A stretch of 64,000 nt of DNA from Isoperla grammatica (GCA_945910005.1 OX246746.1:36396326-36460325), one strand, 5' to 3'. Numbered from the stretch's first letter, positions 46,574 to 58,174 are shown. Program-made: numbers and translations. The notes: generated from the letters alone by a model not told the origin.

Positions 46574-49522
46574 TTATTAATAACTTAGCAAGAAATATTA
46601 CAGCCAAGTAATAGAGAGAAAGCTATGAAGTATGTGAAAGTGTTGTTTTATATTTTAGGGAGGGAGAGATCAAGGTAAAAAAAGAAACTCGGTAAGTTTA
46701 ACCAACATTCATTCCAATACTGTATAAGTACAACAGGGAGGAATATATTGGGGCAGTAGTCACAGCAATTCTTTCCTTTAACCATTGACAATTGATAATA
46801 TCAATGTTAGCACCAACAAGATAATTCATCAATAAATACATTTCAATTTGAAAACATTTTTAAATTCTTCACAGAGTATTATCAAGTTTCGACAATATTT
46901 TGGATAGAATAGTTCAGTAGTTTTCAACCAATGACCAACACTGCTGCATAAAATAGATAATCTTAGTAGGCAGGACTTTTTATAAGTTGAAAGGCCCATT
47001 GGCTAAATTAGCAGTCAGGGTTTAATGGATATGTAAAAACACACAGATTACCAGTACAAAGGTACATCTATCTGTGTATGTTTTGTGTTTCTACATATAG
47101 GCATAAACTCCAGGTTGCTACTAGTAAAGGTAAGCCATAGGATTTTCCTTTCCTTACCTACCAGAAACCTAGGCAGGACTTTTGTAGTGGCAAAGGGGAA
47201 CTTGCATAAAATGTGACACTTATTATTGCAAAATTAACCTAAACGTTAACTTTAGAACTGTGACAGCAAGCAGTTACAGCAACATTGCAATAAGCATAGG
47301 CAGTGTACAAACAACAGTAGGAAACCACTGAACTTGACTATACAGAGTACATTCTGGTTTTAAACAAGATATAATATCATTACATAAATATAGGTATGGT
47401 ACATTGGATTTCAATCAATATTTCTACATGGATAAACATTTGACTAGGGCAGGCAGCACTAATACTGACATGTTAACATGGCCCACTTAATAAGTGGAGG
47501 CAGTAGGAACACACAATCATTGTCACTGTACAGGATTTCCCTGCACAGTGTTTGGATGGCATTTGTATTATAATTAAGTAGTTTTCGATAACTATTAGGT
47601 AACGCAACTTGACGCACAAGGAATGTTAGGTAATTATTGAGAGGAAACTTTAAATATTTGATGCAAATCTTGGAACAAATAAATTGACATTGACATGAGG
47701 GTTTCAGGTCACAGTTTACGATGCTTGTAATAATGTCCAACATTACTGAGTGTTTACTTACTTTGCTAGAAAGAAGAACATTATGCGTCATATATGAAAT
47801 TGAAGAAAACCAGAACTTGCTATCATTGAGCCTTGTTTGTGCAAGATAGTAAAGTTTGATGCCATCAATGAAAATACATTTTGTGTCATAGAATAAGGTA
47901 TCATGAAAATTGTATGTCCGTTCTGAAATTTATGAAATTACAGGATATTTGGACCCCTTTACGAAATATAATAATATATGGTGGGTACTGCGATTATCAG
48001 CAGGATCTAGGTAACATGCCCCATCTGAAGTAAGACTCTTTATATACTTCAGGTTGCGCGGACATGAAAATTGTGGTAATGCCTACCTACACTCATATTT
48101 TTCTTCATCTTCCTGCTAATACCCCAGGTAGCATATTTAAAGGTAGGGAAAGCTTGAATTTTGGTGGGTAGACATAAGTTATTGTTAATACATTGCAAAA
48201 TGTAGCTTAAATCACTATGTACCCAATGTCATCACACTTCTAGAAACGTATTCAGGTTGGATTTGTTCCCGTCAAGTCTTCTTGTGTTATTACTTATTTG
48301 TTAGTAATTTCATTGATTTAAAACAATGAATCACTTCATGATAATTATTATATCAAATGTAAATCTTGTATGAATTTATGTCTTTATCAAACTTTAGCTA
48401 AAAGTCCAGTTAGTTATGAAGTAAATATCAAGGCAAAACCATAAGCATGGCAATATCCATATATATATATATGTTGACTGTACCATCATTACGTGGCCAT
48501 AACTTGATGTATATTGTTAATTGCTATAGGCCTACTATAAATTGTAAACAAAACAAAAAGAATATACTTGAAACTAAATAGAAACATTTAAATTTTATAA
48601 AACAACCAAATTATTGCCCTACGAGAATACGACTAAAGAAAATTACAGTATTTGACAAAGGCTAATATGTACACAAAAACAACAATAACCAAATTTTTGA
48701 GTAAAGATGTTCCATGTAAACTATTGTCATGCTGACAAAACATTAGAATCAAATAATGTCAATCTAACAATCTAGTTCCTAACATCTACTAGAAACAAGC
48801 CTAGTAGTTAAATACTATTTACCCATTGATTAGTATTGGGAAAACCCAAACACACGATTAATGAGTAGACATGTTTGTGAATGCTTGTAATGGTATACGT
48901 ATAGGAAAAGTAATGGTGTTACTGTTATGACATCTTAAATATCGTTCATGAATTTCATTTAATGTTCAGTTATGGCGGCATTAGTTTTTTTTTGTGATTT
49001 TGATTGTAAATTGCACCAGAAAGATATTCAAATGTATGGAACCACTATGCAACATGTATACAGTGATGTAGGCCTAAGCATGATTAATCAGTGATCACAT
49101 CACATATACAGAACATAGTGTAATATTCGTGCCTCCGTAATTACAAAAAATCTATCTTTTTAAATTAAAAAAGCATTCATTAACATAGGATATGACTAAA
49201 AGTTGAAGAAAAAAAGATGATTTCACAATCATATCTCTAATTATTACAAATTTTGATGTTGTACAGTTTACTGGAAAATGGTGCATTTCGTGAACTTTTT
49301 GTGTTTTTGTTGTGCCAATTGACAAGAATACACTTTGTTTACATCCTTCTTCACTATAAGCGCTTTTCGCGATTTCACGGTCTGTTAAAAACAAACTCCT
49401 CTACTAATGAGGCCAGTTCACTCCACTTAGCATAATGAAAGAACACCACTAATCTATTGATTTACATTCAAATAGCGTGTATGAAACAGGCACATTTTGT
49501 GTTTACATTCAAACATGAGGTC
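46574..49522. other. Intergenic, nothing recognised
   Basis: Nearly 3 kb of AT-rich DNA downstream of CAMKMT in gene direction. The minus-strand open frame at 47459-47791 (110 codons) has no recognised motif. Confidence 0.35.
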
Positions 49523-50114
49523 AGCATGACAACAATGTGAGGGACATAGACTCCAAGTGGTTGTGGTCTTATCATCTCTTGCCTACTACACACATTAGCA
49601 TGACAACAATGTGAGGGACATAGACTCCAAGTGGTTGTGGTCATATCATCTCTTGCCTACTACACACATTAGCATGACAACAATGTGAGGGACATAGACT
49701 CCAAGTGGTTGTGGTCTTATCATCTCTTGCCTACTACACACATTAGCATGACAACAATGTGAGGGACATAGACTCCAAGTGGTTGTGGTCTTATCATCTC
49801 TTGCCTACTACACACATTAGCATGACAACAATGTGAGGGACATAGACTCCAAGTGGTTGTGGTCTTATCATCTCTTGCCTACTACACACATTAGCATGAC
49901 AACAATGTGAGGGACATAGACTCCAAGTGGTTGTGGTCTTATCATATCTTGCCTACTACACACATTAGCATGACAACAATGTGAGGGACATAGACTCCAA
50001 GTGGTTGTGGTCTTATCATCTCTTGCCTACTACACACATTAGCATGACAACAATGTGAGGGACATAGACTCTAAGTGGTTGTGGTCTTATCATCTCTTGC
50101 CTACTACACACATT
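49523..50114 (+). repeat. 74-bp tandem repeat, 8 copies
   Basis: The unit begins AGCATGACAACAATGTGAGG and ends CTACTACACACATT. Copies start at 49523, 49597, 49671, 49745, 49819, 49893, 49967 and 50041. Only a few single-base differences are visible, so the array is recent. It lies about 0.65 kb beyond the CAMKMT stop. Confidence 0.97.
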
Positions 50115-50767
50115 AGATGTAAGGCACTAACAGTTTGCATTTTCAGGTAGTGTTTATAAGCCTACTTGACAATCAATTTATGCTTCTTTAACTTGCTCAA
50201 CAGGTATTAAGACTATCACTATTCGGTTTCTACTTTCTACATAATATGCAGGGGTAGGAAACTGTTTTCATCTGCAACTAAGATTTTTTTTACTAACCAA
50301 CACTATCTTATTTTATAAGCATCGTAAAACTGTTTTCAACACTGAAATTCTCATTACTGCACCATTAACAAGAGGTACAAAAAGGTACCAATAGGTATTG
50401 AGTTCTTATGACTAACAAATGGTAATTACATTAAAATCTAAGATCAAAGGGAAGGAATGAAACAGTGGAACATAAAACAATTCTCTTTAGAACAAGTTAC
50501 CTGCACGGTAGATATGGTACGGCACGACTCCCTTAGATATGACTCTTAAAGATATTTGATCTCTTGTTAAAATAGCTGGCATCAGCATAATAGAAATATT
50601 CCTCTTTTTCAGTCTTTGGCAATGGCACATAATTTTCAACTATTCATGTTTTAACGAATGTGAAATTGTTTGACTAGAACGATAGTAGGAGATAAGCCTA
50701 CTAGCTATAATTGGTTTGGCAATTTTTTTATGGCACATTGTGTCAATAATAGCATGATTATCACTAA
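50115..50767. other. CAMKMT downstream region / probable 3'UTR
   Basis: AT-rich, no other gene. The nearest T-run 5' of the stop on the plus strand is only seven bases (about 50724-50730), so there is no poly-A tail of a processed retrocopy next to CAMKMT. Confidence 0.4.
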
Positions 50768-51667
50768 TCATCCTATTGACGATTCAATTCCTAATTTTGG
50801 TCTTTGGTATTTTGCAAGTTGTATCAGCATGGGGTAGTGGATATCTTCGTCATAGTCTCGTGTTTGTTTCAGGGCTAGATGTTGGCTCCAGACATGCTCA
50901 TTGTAGTAATCTCGAATATTACAATGAAATCCACGTGCTTGAGCTTGTGCAGCAAATTTGTCAAATGTGTCCCCCCTCCTGGGTGCCATCACTATAACTA
51001 CTCCGTCGTTGGTGAGGGACGTCCACATCGTTTCGACGAGATCCTTCCGAGCGTCGTCGAAGAAGAGGCAATCTGCGGACAAGATGACGTCGTAGGAAAC
51101 GGCCTCCACGCGCCCCACGTCGCCCCACTGCAACACCGAGCAAGTGACGTCGCTGCCCAACCTGTTACGCCGAACTATGGCTCGGACGTTCTCCATGGCG
51201 GACACGTTTCCGTCCGTCAGATGAATCTTTGTGGCCGTGGAATATTTGGCTATCATCAGCCCGGCAAGGCACGTCATTCCACCTCCCAGCTCTAGGACGT
51301 GTTTCCCGTCGAACGCACGGAGATTAGAGAGGGCGTAATAGGCCAGAACTTCTTCGGACGGCCAGACGCACACGTTCCCCGTGTTGTTGAAGCCCATCAG
51401 TTCTGCTGCGGTGAAGCTCCTCGTGGGATGTTGAATGAGCGCCCAGTAGCTTTCCGTTCCGACGAGTGCGGTATATCGAAACAGAGTGGCCGGTGCGTTG
51501 GTCAGGTCTTCTAGGGGCTGAGAGGTAACCAGGCGGAAGGTGGTAAAACGTCGGACGGATACGTTGTGGTCCCTGGCTGCGTCCGAAGTGTTCTTGTGAA
51601 GAGCTCGAGCGAGAATCTTCCAACGCCGCCGTGCCGCCTCTTTCTGCTCCAAGCAAATGGCGGACAT
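50768..51667 (-). CDS. CAMKMT: Calmodulin-lysine N-methyltransferase, single exon
   Basis: Transfers methyl groups from S-adenosylmethionine to a lysine of calmodulin. From the ATG at 51667 to TGA at 50770-50768, 299 aa, near the 323 aa I recall for the human protein. Visible in order: RRRWKILARAL; VSVRRF; the family signature NTGNVCVWPSEEVLAYY (about 95-111); SAM motif I VLELGGGMTCLAG (about 124-136); acidic LTDGN (about 150-154); SADCLFFDD; APRRGDTF; C-terminal IHYPMLIQL. A TGA lies in frame upstream, so this ATG (or a GTG five codons earlier) is the first usable start. The vertebrate gene has many introns, yet here the whole protein is one exon, more GC-rich than its surroundings. A possible 5' noncoding exon boundary (TTTAACAG) lies near 51790. 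Confidence 0.95.
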   Translation of the reverse strand: MSAICLEQKEAARRRWKILARALHKNTSDAARDHNVSVRRFTTFRLVTSQPLEDLTNAPATLFRYTALVGTESYWALIQHPTRSFTAAELMGFNNTGNVCVWPSEEVLAYYALSNLRAFDGKHVLELGGGMTCLAGLMIAKYSTATKIHLTDGNVSAMENVRAIVRRNRLGSDVTCSVLQWGDVGRVEAVSYDVILSADCLFFDDARKDLVETMWTSLTNDGVVIVMAPRRGDTFDKFAAQAQARGFHCNIRDYYNEHVWSQHLALKQTRDYDEDIHYPMLIQLAKYQRPKLGIESSIG

Positions 51668-52065
51668 CGGAGCCAAGGCCACTTGTGAGATTCATTAGTA
51701 TACCACCAGACCAACCATTTCCCGCAACATGCCAAAAGATTCCCAGATTTCTAGCATGGATGTAAAAGAACTGGAGGGATGAGTTTTCAACCTGTTAAAC
51801 AACATAGTAACATACTATTTAGATTAAAGATGAAAAGTAAAGTCTACATGGCATGCACTTATGACAATGGTAAATGGTGGCTTGGAGTTGTTCACTGCAC
51901 AGAAATCATGAAGATACCATAAGACATGGGTTACCACTAATATTAAGGGTACTTTCTTCACTCGAATTATCAACGGCAACTGGATGAGTGCACAACAATG
52001 AAGAACAAGAGCCAAGAACCACCTCAAATGTTGTTGAGATAGTTAACAGCTAGAGTGCTATTCCC
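51668..52065. other. CAMKMT upstream region
   Basis: Presumed 5'UTR and promoter. No TATA box called. Nothing else recognised. Confidence 0.35.
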
Positions 52066-52385
52066 TATTAGAGCAAAATGCACCATTATCTGTGTTCACA
52101 TACAGGCCATGTCTAGGAACCCATATGGAACCATGGGCTGCCTTGGTTAGTTTCTTTTTGTGCATTTTTCTCATAAACTAAAAGCATTTCAGCAAAACGG
52201 GTCATTATCTGTGGTCACCTAGAGATCCTTTGTCGGAATCCGTCTGGAACTATTAGCTGCCTTGTTATTGTCTTCTTTCAAGAGTTAGAGCGATACAGGT
52301 GATTATCTGTGCTCATCCTTGCACCCTCCCTCGGAATCTATTTAACACTATTAGCTGTCTTGGTTAGTTTCTTTTTTTTTCTTTT
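52066..52385 (+). repeat. Degenerate ~100-120-bp tandem repeat, three copies
   Basis: ATTATCTGTG starts at 52085, 52204 and 52302, each followed by TCAC/TCAT, GGAA.C..T.TGGAAC.AT-like text and TAGCTGCCTTG..TAG/TTCTTT. Copies are diverged and of unequal length. Confidence 0.7.
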
Positions 52386-53150
52386 TTCTCCTACACTAGG
52401 CCTAAAAGAGTTAGATGGCTACCTATATACTATAGCCTACTTACTATACTGGTAGGTCCACTTGGAAATAATAATTCTACAGTCTTTAGATGTTCAATTA
52501 AATATGACAATACTGTATTTATAAAAAATCCAATTCTAGCACATCACAGTTGGTAACACTAAACAAACTTGAATGACCAATCAGAGATCGCGACCATACC
52601 ATCCTTGCAGAATCTGCTAGAAAAATATAGTGATAAATAGTTGTTGGGGTTCAACCAAGACCAACAAATTTATATATGATAGCTGATTTGCAAAATAAAC
52701 CTTTCCTTAAGTATAGGAAGAGAGGTGTCAGGAGAAATTTCAAAAAGCCCTTCCTTGTGCCCAGTTCGCCGTCAGGCTGCGTGGAGCAGAATGCTAAAGC
52801 TAGTATTTTTTGTTTCGTCTTGAATTTGTTATGCTGGGCGGTGGCCGCGTGACGAGGGGTGGGCGACAAACTAAGGAATTCTGACCTACAGCAATCTTAA
52901 ATATGTAATACTTTGCTACAGATGAAAAGGACTTAGCTAATTTTGGACTATATTTTCCAATTTTATTCTAGTTGTAGTTATAAAAATAATAAGCACCGGA
53001 AACAGGTTTTGTTATAAAGTGGCAGAATGACAACCTGCCCTACTTTGAGCACTTAATAACAATCAAGTCAAGTCAAACATAATACATAAATAACTAGCCT
53101 AAATTTAGGCATATATGTATGTTATGTATACATAATATACAATACATACA
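52386..53150. other. Intergenic, nothing recognised
   Basis: No gene, RNA or complete element recognised. Confidence 0.35.
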
Positions 53151-53179
53151 TGTATGTATGTATGTACGTATGTATGTAT
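53151..53179. repeat. (TATG)n microsatellite, left part
   Basis: TGTATGTATGTATG-type tetranucleotide repeat, cut by the hAT insertion; it resumes at 54080. Confidence 0.9.
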
Positions 53180-54079
53180 CAGTGGCGGCTGGTGGGGGGA
53201 GGCAAGGGGGCCTCCTCAAACATTTCCGGAGGGAGGATCTTGTCTGTGATCTTGTTTAAAATGGTTCTATGTATTTTAATGTACATCTTACATAATATAC
53301 ATATTTATCGGAAAAGTTGTCAAACAAAAAATGTTCAACGTTTCAAAATTTCGCGCCTCTTCAGAATGTGGCTGCTAGCCGCGTTGAGCCAGTAGAAACG
53401 CGAGGAACTTTGTGAGTCCGGGCCTCCGGTCGTTCAGCTCTATGGTACTGGTACCTGAGCGGTGTGCGGGGAATGCGATATGCATACTCTCGCCCTCCCC
53501 GCCTAAGTTGCTGCTTGTGTAACGAGATGCCAGAGGAGGCCGGCCACTTCGTTTCTTTTCGGATTTTTCAAATAACCGAGTCGCCCGCTTTCCATAATAT
53601 CTCATACTCAGCAGTTTGTAGTTGGCAGGGGATTGTCGGTTGTTTTTCTGCTTGTGTTCTTCCTGTGTTGTTGCTTGATTCAATGAAGTCAAGTAAAGTG
53701 GACGAGTTATTAGTGCAACCATTAACAAGACATGCTCTAGGAAAGAGTAAATAAAGATTTAAAACAAGACGGAAGACAAACCAGCTTTGCCATTACTGCA
53801 AAGTGATGGAGAGAAACAGCGCGAGTTTTGTTCGTTATGGTATGGACATTGTTATGGTTAACGACACGTGTCGTCGAATTAAATCCACATCCACAACTAC
53901 TTTATAACAACTGAAACATCGTAGAAAAATGCAGTTTAAAAAAAAACGTCCTGCGGGGCAAACTGGGGGGCTCGCCCCCCAAACCCCCCTGAACTGCCGC
54001 TAATTTCCATTGCTTCCATATTCGATCTTTCTTGAATTGTCCTGGTCTCCCTATTACTTTATACCACGAGCCACCACTG
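53180..54079. mobile_element. hAT element, 900 bp, inside a (TATG)n tract
   Basis: Ends CAGTGGCGGCTGGTG and, reversed, CAGTGGTGGCTCGTGG; flanking 8-mers GTATGTAT and GTATGCAT (one mismatch). The same microsatellite on both sides shows where it landed. A short frame at 53683-53754 (MKSSKVDELLVQPLTRHA) recalls the N-terminus of some hAT transposases, with no transposase beyond it. A GGGGGGCTCGCCCCCC hairpin lies near the right end. Confidence 0.88.
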
Positions 54080-54144
54080 GTATGCATGTATGTATGTATG
54101 TATGTATGTATGTATGTAGGCCTATGTATGTATGTAGGCCTATG

Positions 54145-54191
<47 letters not shown>

Positions 54192-54265
54192 TGTATGTAT
54201 GTATGTATGTATGTATGTATGTATGTTATGTATGTATCTATGTATGTAGGTATGTAGGGCTATGT
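54080..54265. repeat. (TATG)n microsatellite, right part
   Basis: About 180 bp of TATG repeat interrupted by two GTAGGCCTATG steps and smaller slips. Confidence 0.93.
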
Positions 54266-54666
54266 GTGTATATATGTGTACGACACATTTTGCCAATATA
54301 TCCAAACTAATTCTATCAGCTGCCACTTCTGCTCACTGTAATCCTGAATTGATTATCTTATCACAAACACAATAATCCACTCCCATGAAACACAGTCCAA
54401 TTCAAACATATTACCCCTTGGTCAATCACATTCTTTAAAAACAGTCGCAGTTATCTTTGCATCCAAATTTACAACGAACTTCCACAATTCACCAAAAACT
54501 ACTCCCACAGCATGTACAGTCAAAGTAAAATCATTTCTTATGCCTAATTCATTTCATTCCTTAGAATTAGATGATTTCCTCAATTCAAAATTGATTAAAT
54601 CAACATTTATGTCCCTTCTTGTAGCCCTTTCAGTAGACATAATGTGTGCCACTGCCTTTCATTACT
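54266..54666. other. Intergenic, possible LINE remnant
   Basis: Translation of 54350-54650 gives fragments reminiscent of a LINE C-terminus (FTTNFHNSPKTTPTACTVK-like), but with no diagnostic motif. Confidence 0.2.
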
Positions 54667-54847
54667 AACTGATTCTTGTTTTTACTTCCTTCTTCAAGAA
54701 TACTTCCACAAGCATTGAATGGTCTTTACAATGAATAACAATATTGAAACATTATTAAAATTATTAGGAAATGAATACTTTACATTAAAACTTTGATTAA
54801 GAATGCATATTTGGTCTTGAAGAAGGAAGTAAAAACAACAATCAGTT
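54667..54847. repeat. 33-bp inverted repeat around a 115-nt spacer
   Basis: Arm 54667-54699 (core TTTTTACTTCCTTCTTCAAG) pairs with 54815-54847 with one mismatch. It could be a small TIR element or a hairpin transcript. No TSD identified. Confidence 0.85.
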
Positions 54848-55009
54848 TCAAGTATTAGGCCTACTCGTTTTGAGTGGTGAAGGCTGAAGGGTGAATATTT
54901 TATAGGGGATACAAAATGTATATACACACAATTGAACTGTAACAAGCCGTGGAAAAAATTGCAGCTAATACACTTGAAAGAGGCAACCGTAAACACACAT
55001 TTACTGCAC

Positions 55010-55412
55010 GCTGAGACTTGTCTCACTACTCTGCGTGCCAACCTAAGAAGCACCCTGCCAATTACTAACCTCAAAGGGAGGCAATGGTATTGTGGAGATC
55101 ATAAATGTCAATCATCCGGTCATCCCCATTATTTAGCAAAGCAATCACCTTCTCAGCCGGTACCGACAGCTGAATGTGAAGAAGAATGTCGCCTCGACTC
55201 GACTACGGACGGGTATCACTCCCTGTATATAGGGGAAGGTACCCTTTTTGTAACTGTGTGTCCACCCTGTTGACTGCCACTTGAGATTTTAGACAAGATT
55301 GACATTTACAACTGTCAGCAAAGGAGGCGATGGCTAAGTCGCCCTTTGTGTATAGTGATTAGCGGGGTGCTTCTTAGGTTGGCATGCAGAGTAGCAGCTT
55401 GTTTCAAGCGTA
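55010..55412. repeat. Long imperfect inverted repeat, ~70-bp arms
   Basis: The best-conserved stretch is TGCCAACCTAAGAAGCACCC at about 55036-55055, matched inverted at about 55366-55385. Pairing continues outward through CTACTCTGC and inward through TAATTACTA/TAATCACTA and CAAAGGG. TAAATGTCAATC also appears in both halves. Either a MITE or a hairpin-forming inverted duplication. Confidence 0.75.
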
Positions 55413-55819
55413 GAGGGAGGGGGCTAGCTCATGCACAATGACGTAGAATGGTATTGGCTGGCTTTCCGCGAGAGACAGTTTTTACAGGTCTCAGAGCGCA
55501 CGATAAGACTTCCACGTTGTACCGTGCTCATTCAAAGTTTTGCCCGTGAACATATACGTTGTATATATAGGCTATCTCACAAGGAAAATAGTATTAAACT
55601 TATAAATCTTATTCATTTAAATGTAGTATTTTTTAAAAAATATTTATAGTATTTCTGGTAATTGTTGAGCGTTGCTGATTCGCGTTTTGTACTTTTTTCT
55701 TTCTGTATTCCTTTGCAATATTGATCATGTACGTAGTACATTATTGTTATTTCATGATTTATCTGTAAGCTCCAGTGATTTTCAATACAAATAGTATCTT
55801 CTTTCATATTAAATTATCA
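55413..55819. other. Intergenic, nothing recognised
   Basis: No gene or complete element seen. Confidence 0.3.
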
Positions 55820-55827
55820 TTTTGAAG

Positions 55828-56368
55828 TAGGGAAGACGACGGGTACCCGGGTACCCGATACCCGCCCGACGAAGTCGGGCACGGGTTTGTGTTTTCTCTA
55901 CCCGTTTACCCGACAAAACCCGGTTCCTGAAATTGAGAACCGCGAATTAGCTAAATGTTTTGAATTTGAACTGATTCATCTGTCATTACGTATTTTATTT
56001 TTGTGCTAGGCGGTATTTCCCTAAGAAATAGAATCGCGTCTATAAAAACACTGTCCACTTTCCACTCGCCCGTGCCCGTGGCCTTGAGCTTGAGTGGCAG
56101 CTGTGACGCATTATGTTTCATCCCGCTCCGATCTTCGACCCCCCGCGGTGTTGTAACTTTCTCTTGTCATGGGTGTTCAACTTTCCTAATCCCTGCTACT
56201 ACAGTACACTATTTGTGGTGTTATTTTCGACGAGAGCTATATTTAGCGGTTGATTTGACACCCCACACGATTTTTTTTTGTTTTATTAGGCCTAGGTCTA
56301 CCCGGGTAACCCGCGGGTAAAGTGAACGGGTACCCGGGTCGTAAAAAAGTCGGGTTTCGTCATCCCTA
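55828..56368. mobile_element. hAT-like element, 541 bp
   Basis: TIRs TAGGGAAGACGACGGGTA and, reversed, TAGGGATGACGAAACCCG; perfect 8-bp TSD TTTTGAAG (55820-55827 and 56369-56376). Subterminal regions are built of CCCGGGTACCCG palindromes. No transposase. The TIR resembles that of 45945-46393. Confidence 0.92.
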
Positions 56369-56863
56369 TTTTGAAGTGGTATCGATTTGACAACACAATC
56401 ACGTTAAATATGGCAATATGGCGTACGTGCGAGGGCGCAGCTGTTCGGAGCACACAGGAACTGTGATCTAACAAGGTTAGGGGGGGTTATTGTATCTGGT
56501 CGATCTTGGCCTAGCTGCCTGACATCCCACGAAAGTTGGGAAGGTTATTGGGTCTGGTTGATTTGTGGTTCATCATTGCGCACTTTTTTCGATCTTCACC
56601 TTCTAGATTGGCAGCACTGCACCGGACACGAAGCGGAGAACAAAAGGCGTAGGCTACATTTTTAATATAAAAACTTCAACAATCATTTAATACTCTTTAA
56701 AAGTGACTACAATATTATAGCCTAATATACTTCAAAAGAAAGGCAATTCAACATTGAACAATAAAAATAACACTTCAAACAAAACTTTGGAGTTTTTCAA
56801 TGAAAAAAGTGAGTACCTACGAAACGCGAATCAGCAACGCGCCACAAATACTGTATTTTTATG
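56369..56863. other. Intergenic spacer
   Basis: Includes CCTGACATCCCACGAAAG near 56519, repeated near 57717 about 1.2 kb away; the two surround the TIR element at 56866. No gene. Confidence 0.35.
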
Positions 56864-56865
56864 TA

Positions 56866-57327
56866 GGGTCAACCAGTCAATAGCCGAACACCCTCCAATA
56901 ACCGAACACCTCGTCGAAAATTTAGGCTTCCAGACACAAACTTGTGGTGTAACTGTAAAGAAAAATGTATTTCCTTTCATTTTATTGTAACCCAAATTGC
57001 ATTAGCTTGCCATTAAATAGCTTTTTAATATTTAAAACGTCGTTTTGACATTAAAATAAGCATGTTCGGTTAATGAAATATAAGTTTCCGTTCCGGCTAT
57101 TGGAAGAGGTGTCCGGTTACTCGGAGGCTTTTATTTTTCGACTGAAATTCACTTATGAATATGAAAGGAGGTGCGTGATTGGCTGAAACTTGCTACAACT
57201 GACCAATAGCGTGCTACCTACTAGAAAAACATAACCTTGAGCTCACAGACGCCATTTTACACTTTTGACAGCAGCTGTGCGAACATGTGAAAGTGCTTAA
57301 GGCGTTCGGCTATTGACTGGTTGACCC
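56866..57327. mobile_element. TA-flanked TIR element, 462 bp
   Basis: Inverted ends GGGTCAACCAGTCAATAGCC then GAAC, matched at the right end over about 25 bp. TA lies at 56864-56865 and 57328-57329. Subterminal CCGAACACC-like words occur several times on both sides. No transposase. A Tc1/mariner-like relation is suggested by the TA target only. Confidence 0.85.
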
Positions 57328-57432
57328 TAGGCTACATTACATGTTTCCTTAATTTTTTTTGGTAAGGGTAGACACTGTCTCAATGTTTACCCCGACGCTT
57401 CGCCACTGCCCGTTTTCTATTTTTAATTTTTA

Positions 57433-58098
57433 TTAAGGTAATTCTTCCGATTGGGTCCGCGGCTCATTTGCACAAATGCAGTCATGGAAAGTACTTGAAA
57501 CACTTACTAAAAGACAAATTTATGTTTAAAATAAACCCAAACAAGTTTTGGTGTCCGCTAAAACATTCAAAATTACCCTTTTCGATGATCTAAAACAGCG
57601 TTTAGACGGCGGATTTTCCCATTGTCGCCATGATACTTTTTCTGCCGCCCGAAGTTCTGTAGTATACCAACGTATGCCTACCAAAGTGACATACACTGAA
57701 AGTGACTGCCCAAGTACCTGACATCCCACGAAAGGAAGAAGGTTAGGGGGGTCAGGTTATGAAACATCTTGAAACGTAGGCCTACTTTCGTTTACAACTC
57801 AAATAAATTTACGCCTTGTTCAAATTGTATCACTCAAATAAAATGGTTGGCAACACTGCCGGAACGTCAAAGATGGCGATCAGTAATGGCTGATTAATTT
57901 TCTTCCGTCTGTCATCTCGAACACTTAGATCACATTTTCTTTACTTATAATTTAAATTTAAACATTAAAACTACTTAAAAAATACTTTGTACACTAGATT
58001 TAATATATTTATTACAGTAAATATGAAGAAATTTCATTAATGTTTATTTTACAGCGATTTTTGACCGCGGACCCAATCGGAAGGTTTACCTTTATTAA
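57433..58098. mobile_element. TIR element, ~660 bp
   Basis: The left end AAGGTAATTCTTCCGATTGG then GTCCGCGG is mirrored at the right by AAGGTAAACCTTCCGATTGG then GTCCGCGG. TTATTA adjoins both ends as a possible TSD. No transposase; superfamily not assigned. Confidence 0.8.
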
Positions 58099-58125
58099 TT
58101 TTGATATTAGGCCCTAGGCCTATTA

Positions 58126-58174
<49 letters not shown>

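Noticed and set aside
47459..47791. 110-codon minus-strand frame
   Set aside because: Non-ATG start, no family motif, AT-driven composition.
54350..54650. LINE C-terminal coding remnant
   Set aside because: Only vague resemblance after allowing frameshifts; no diagnostic motif.
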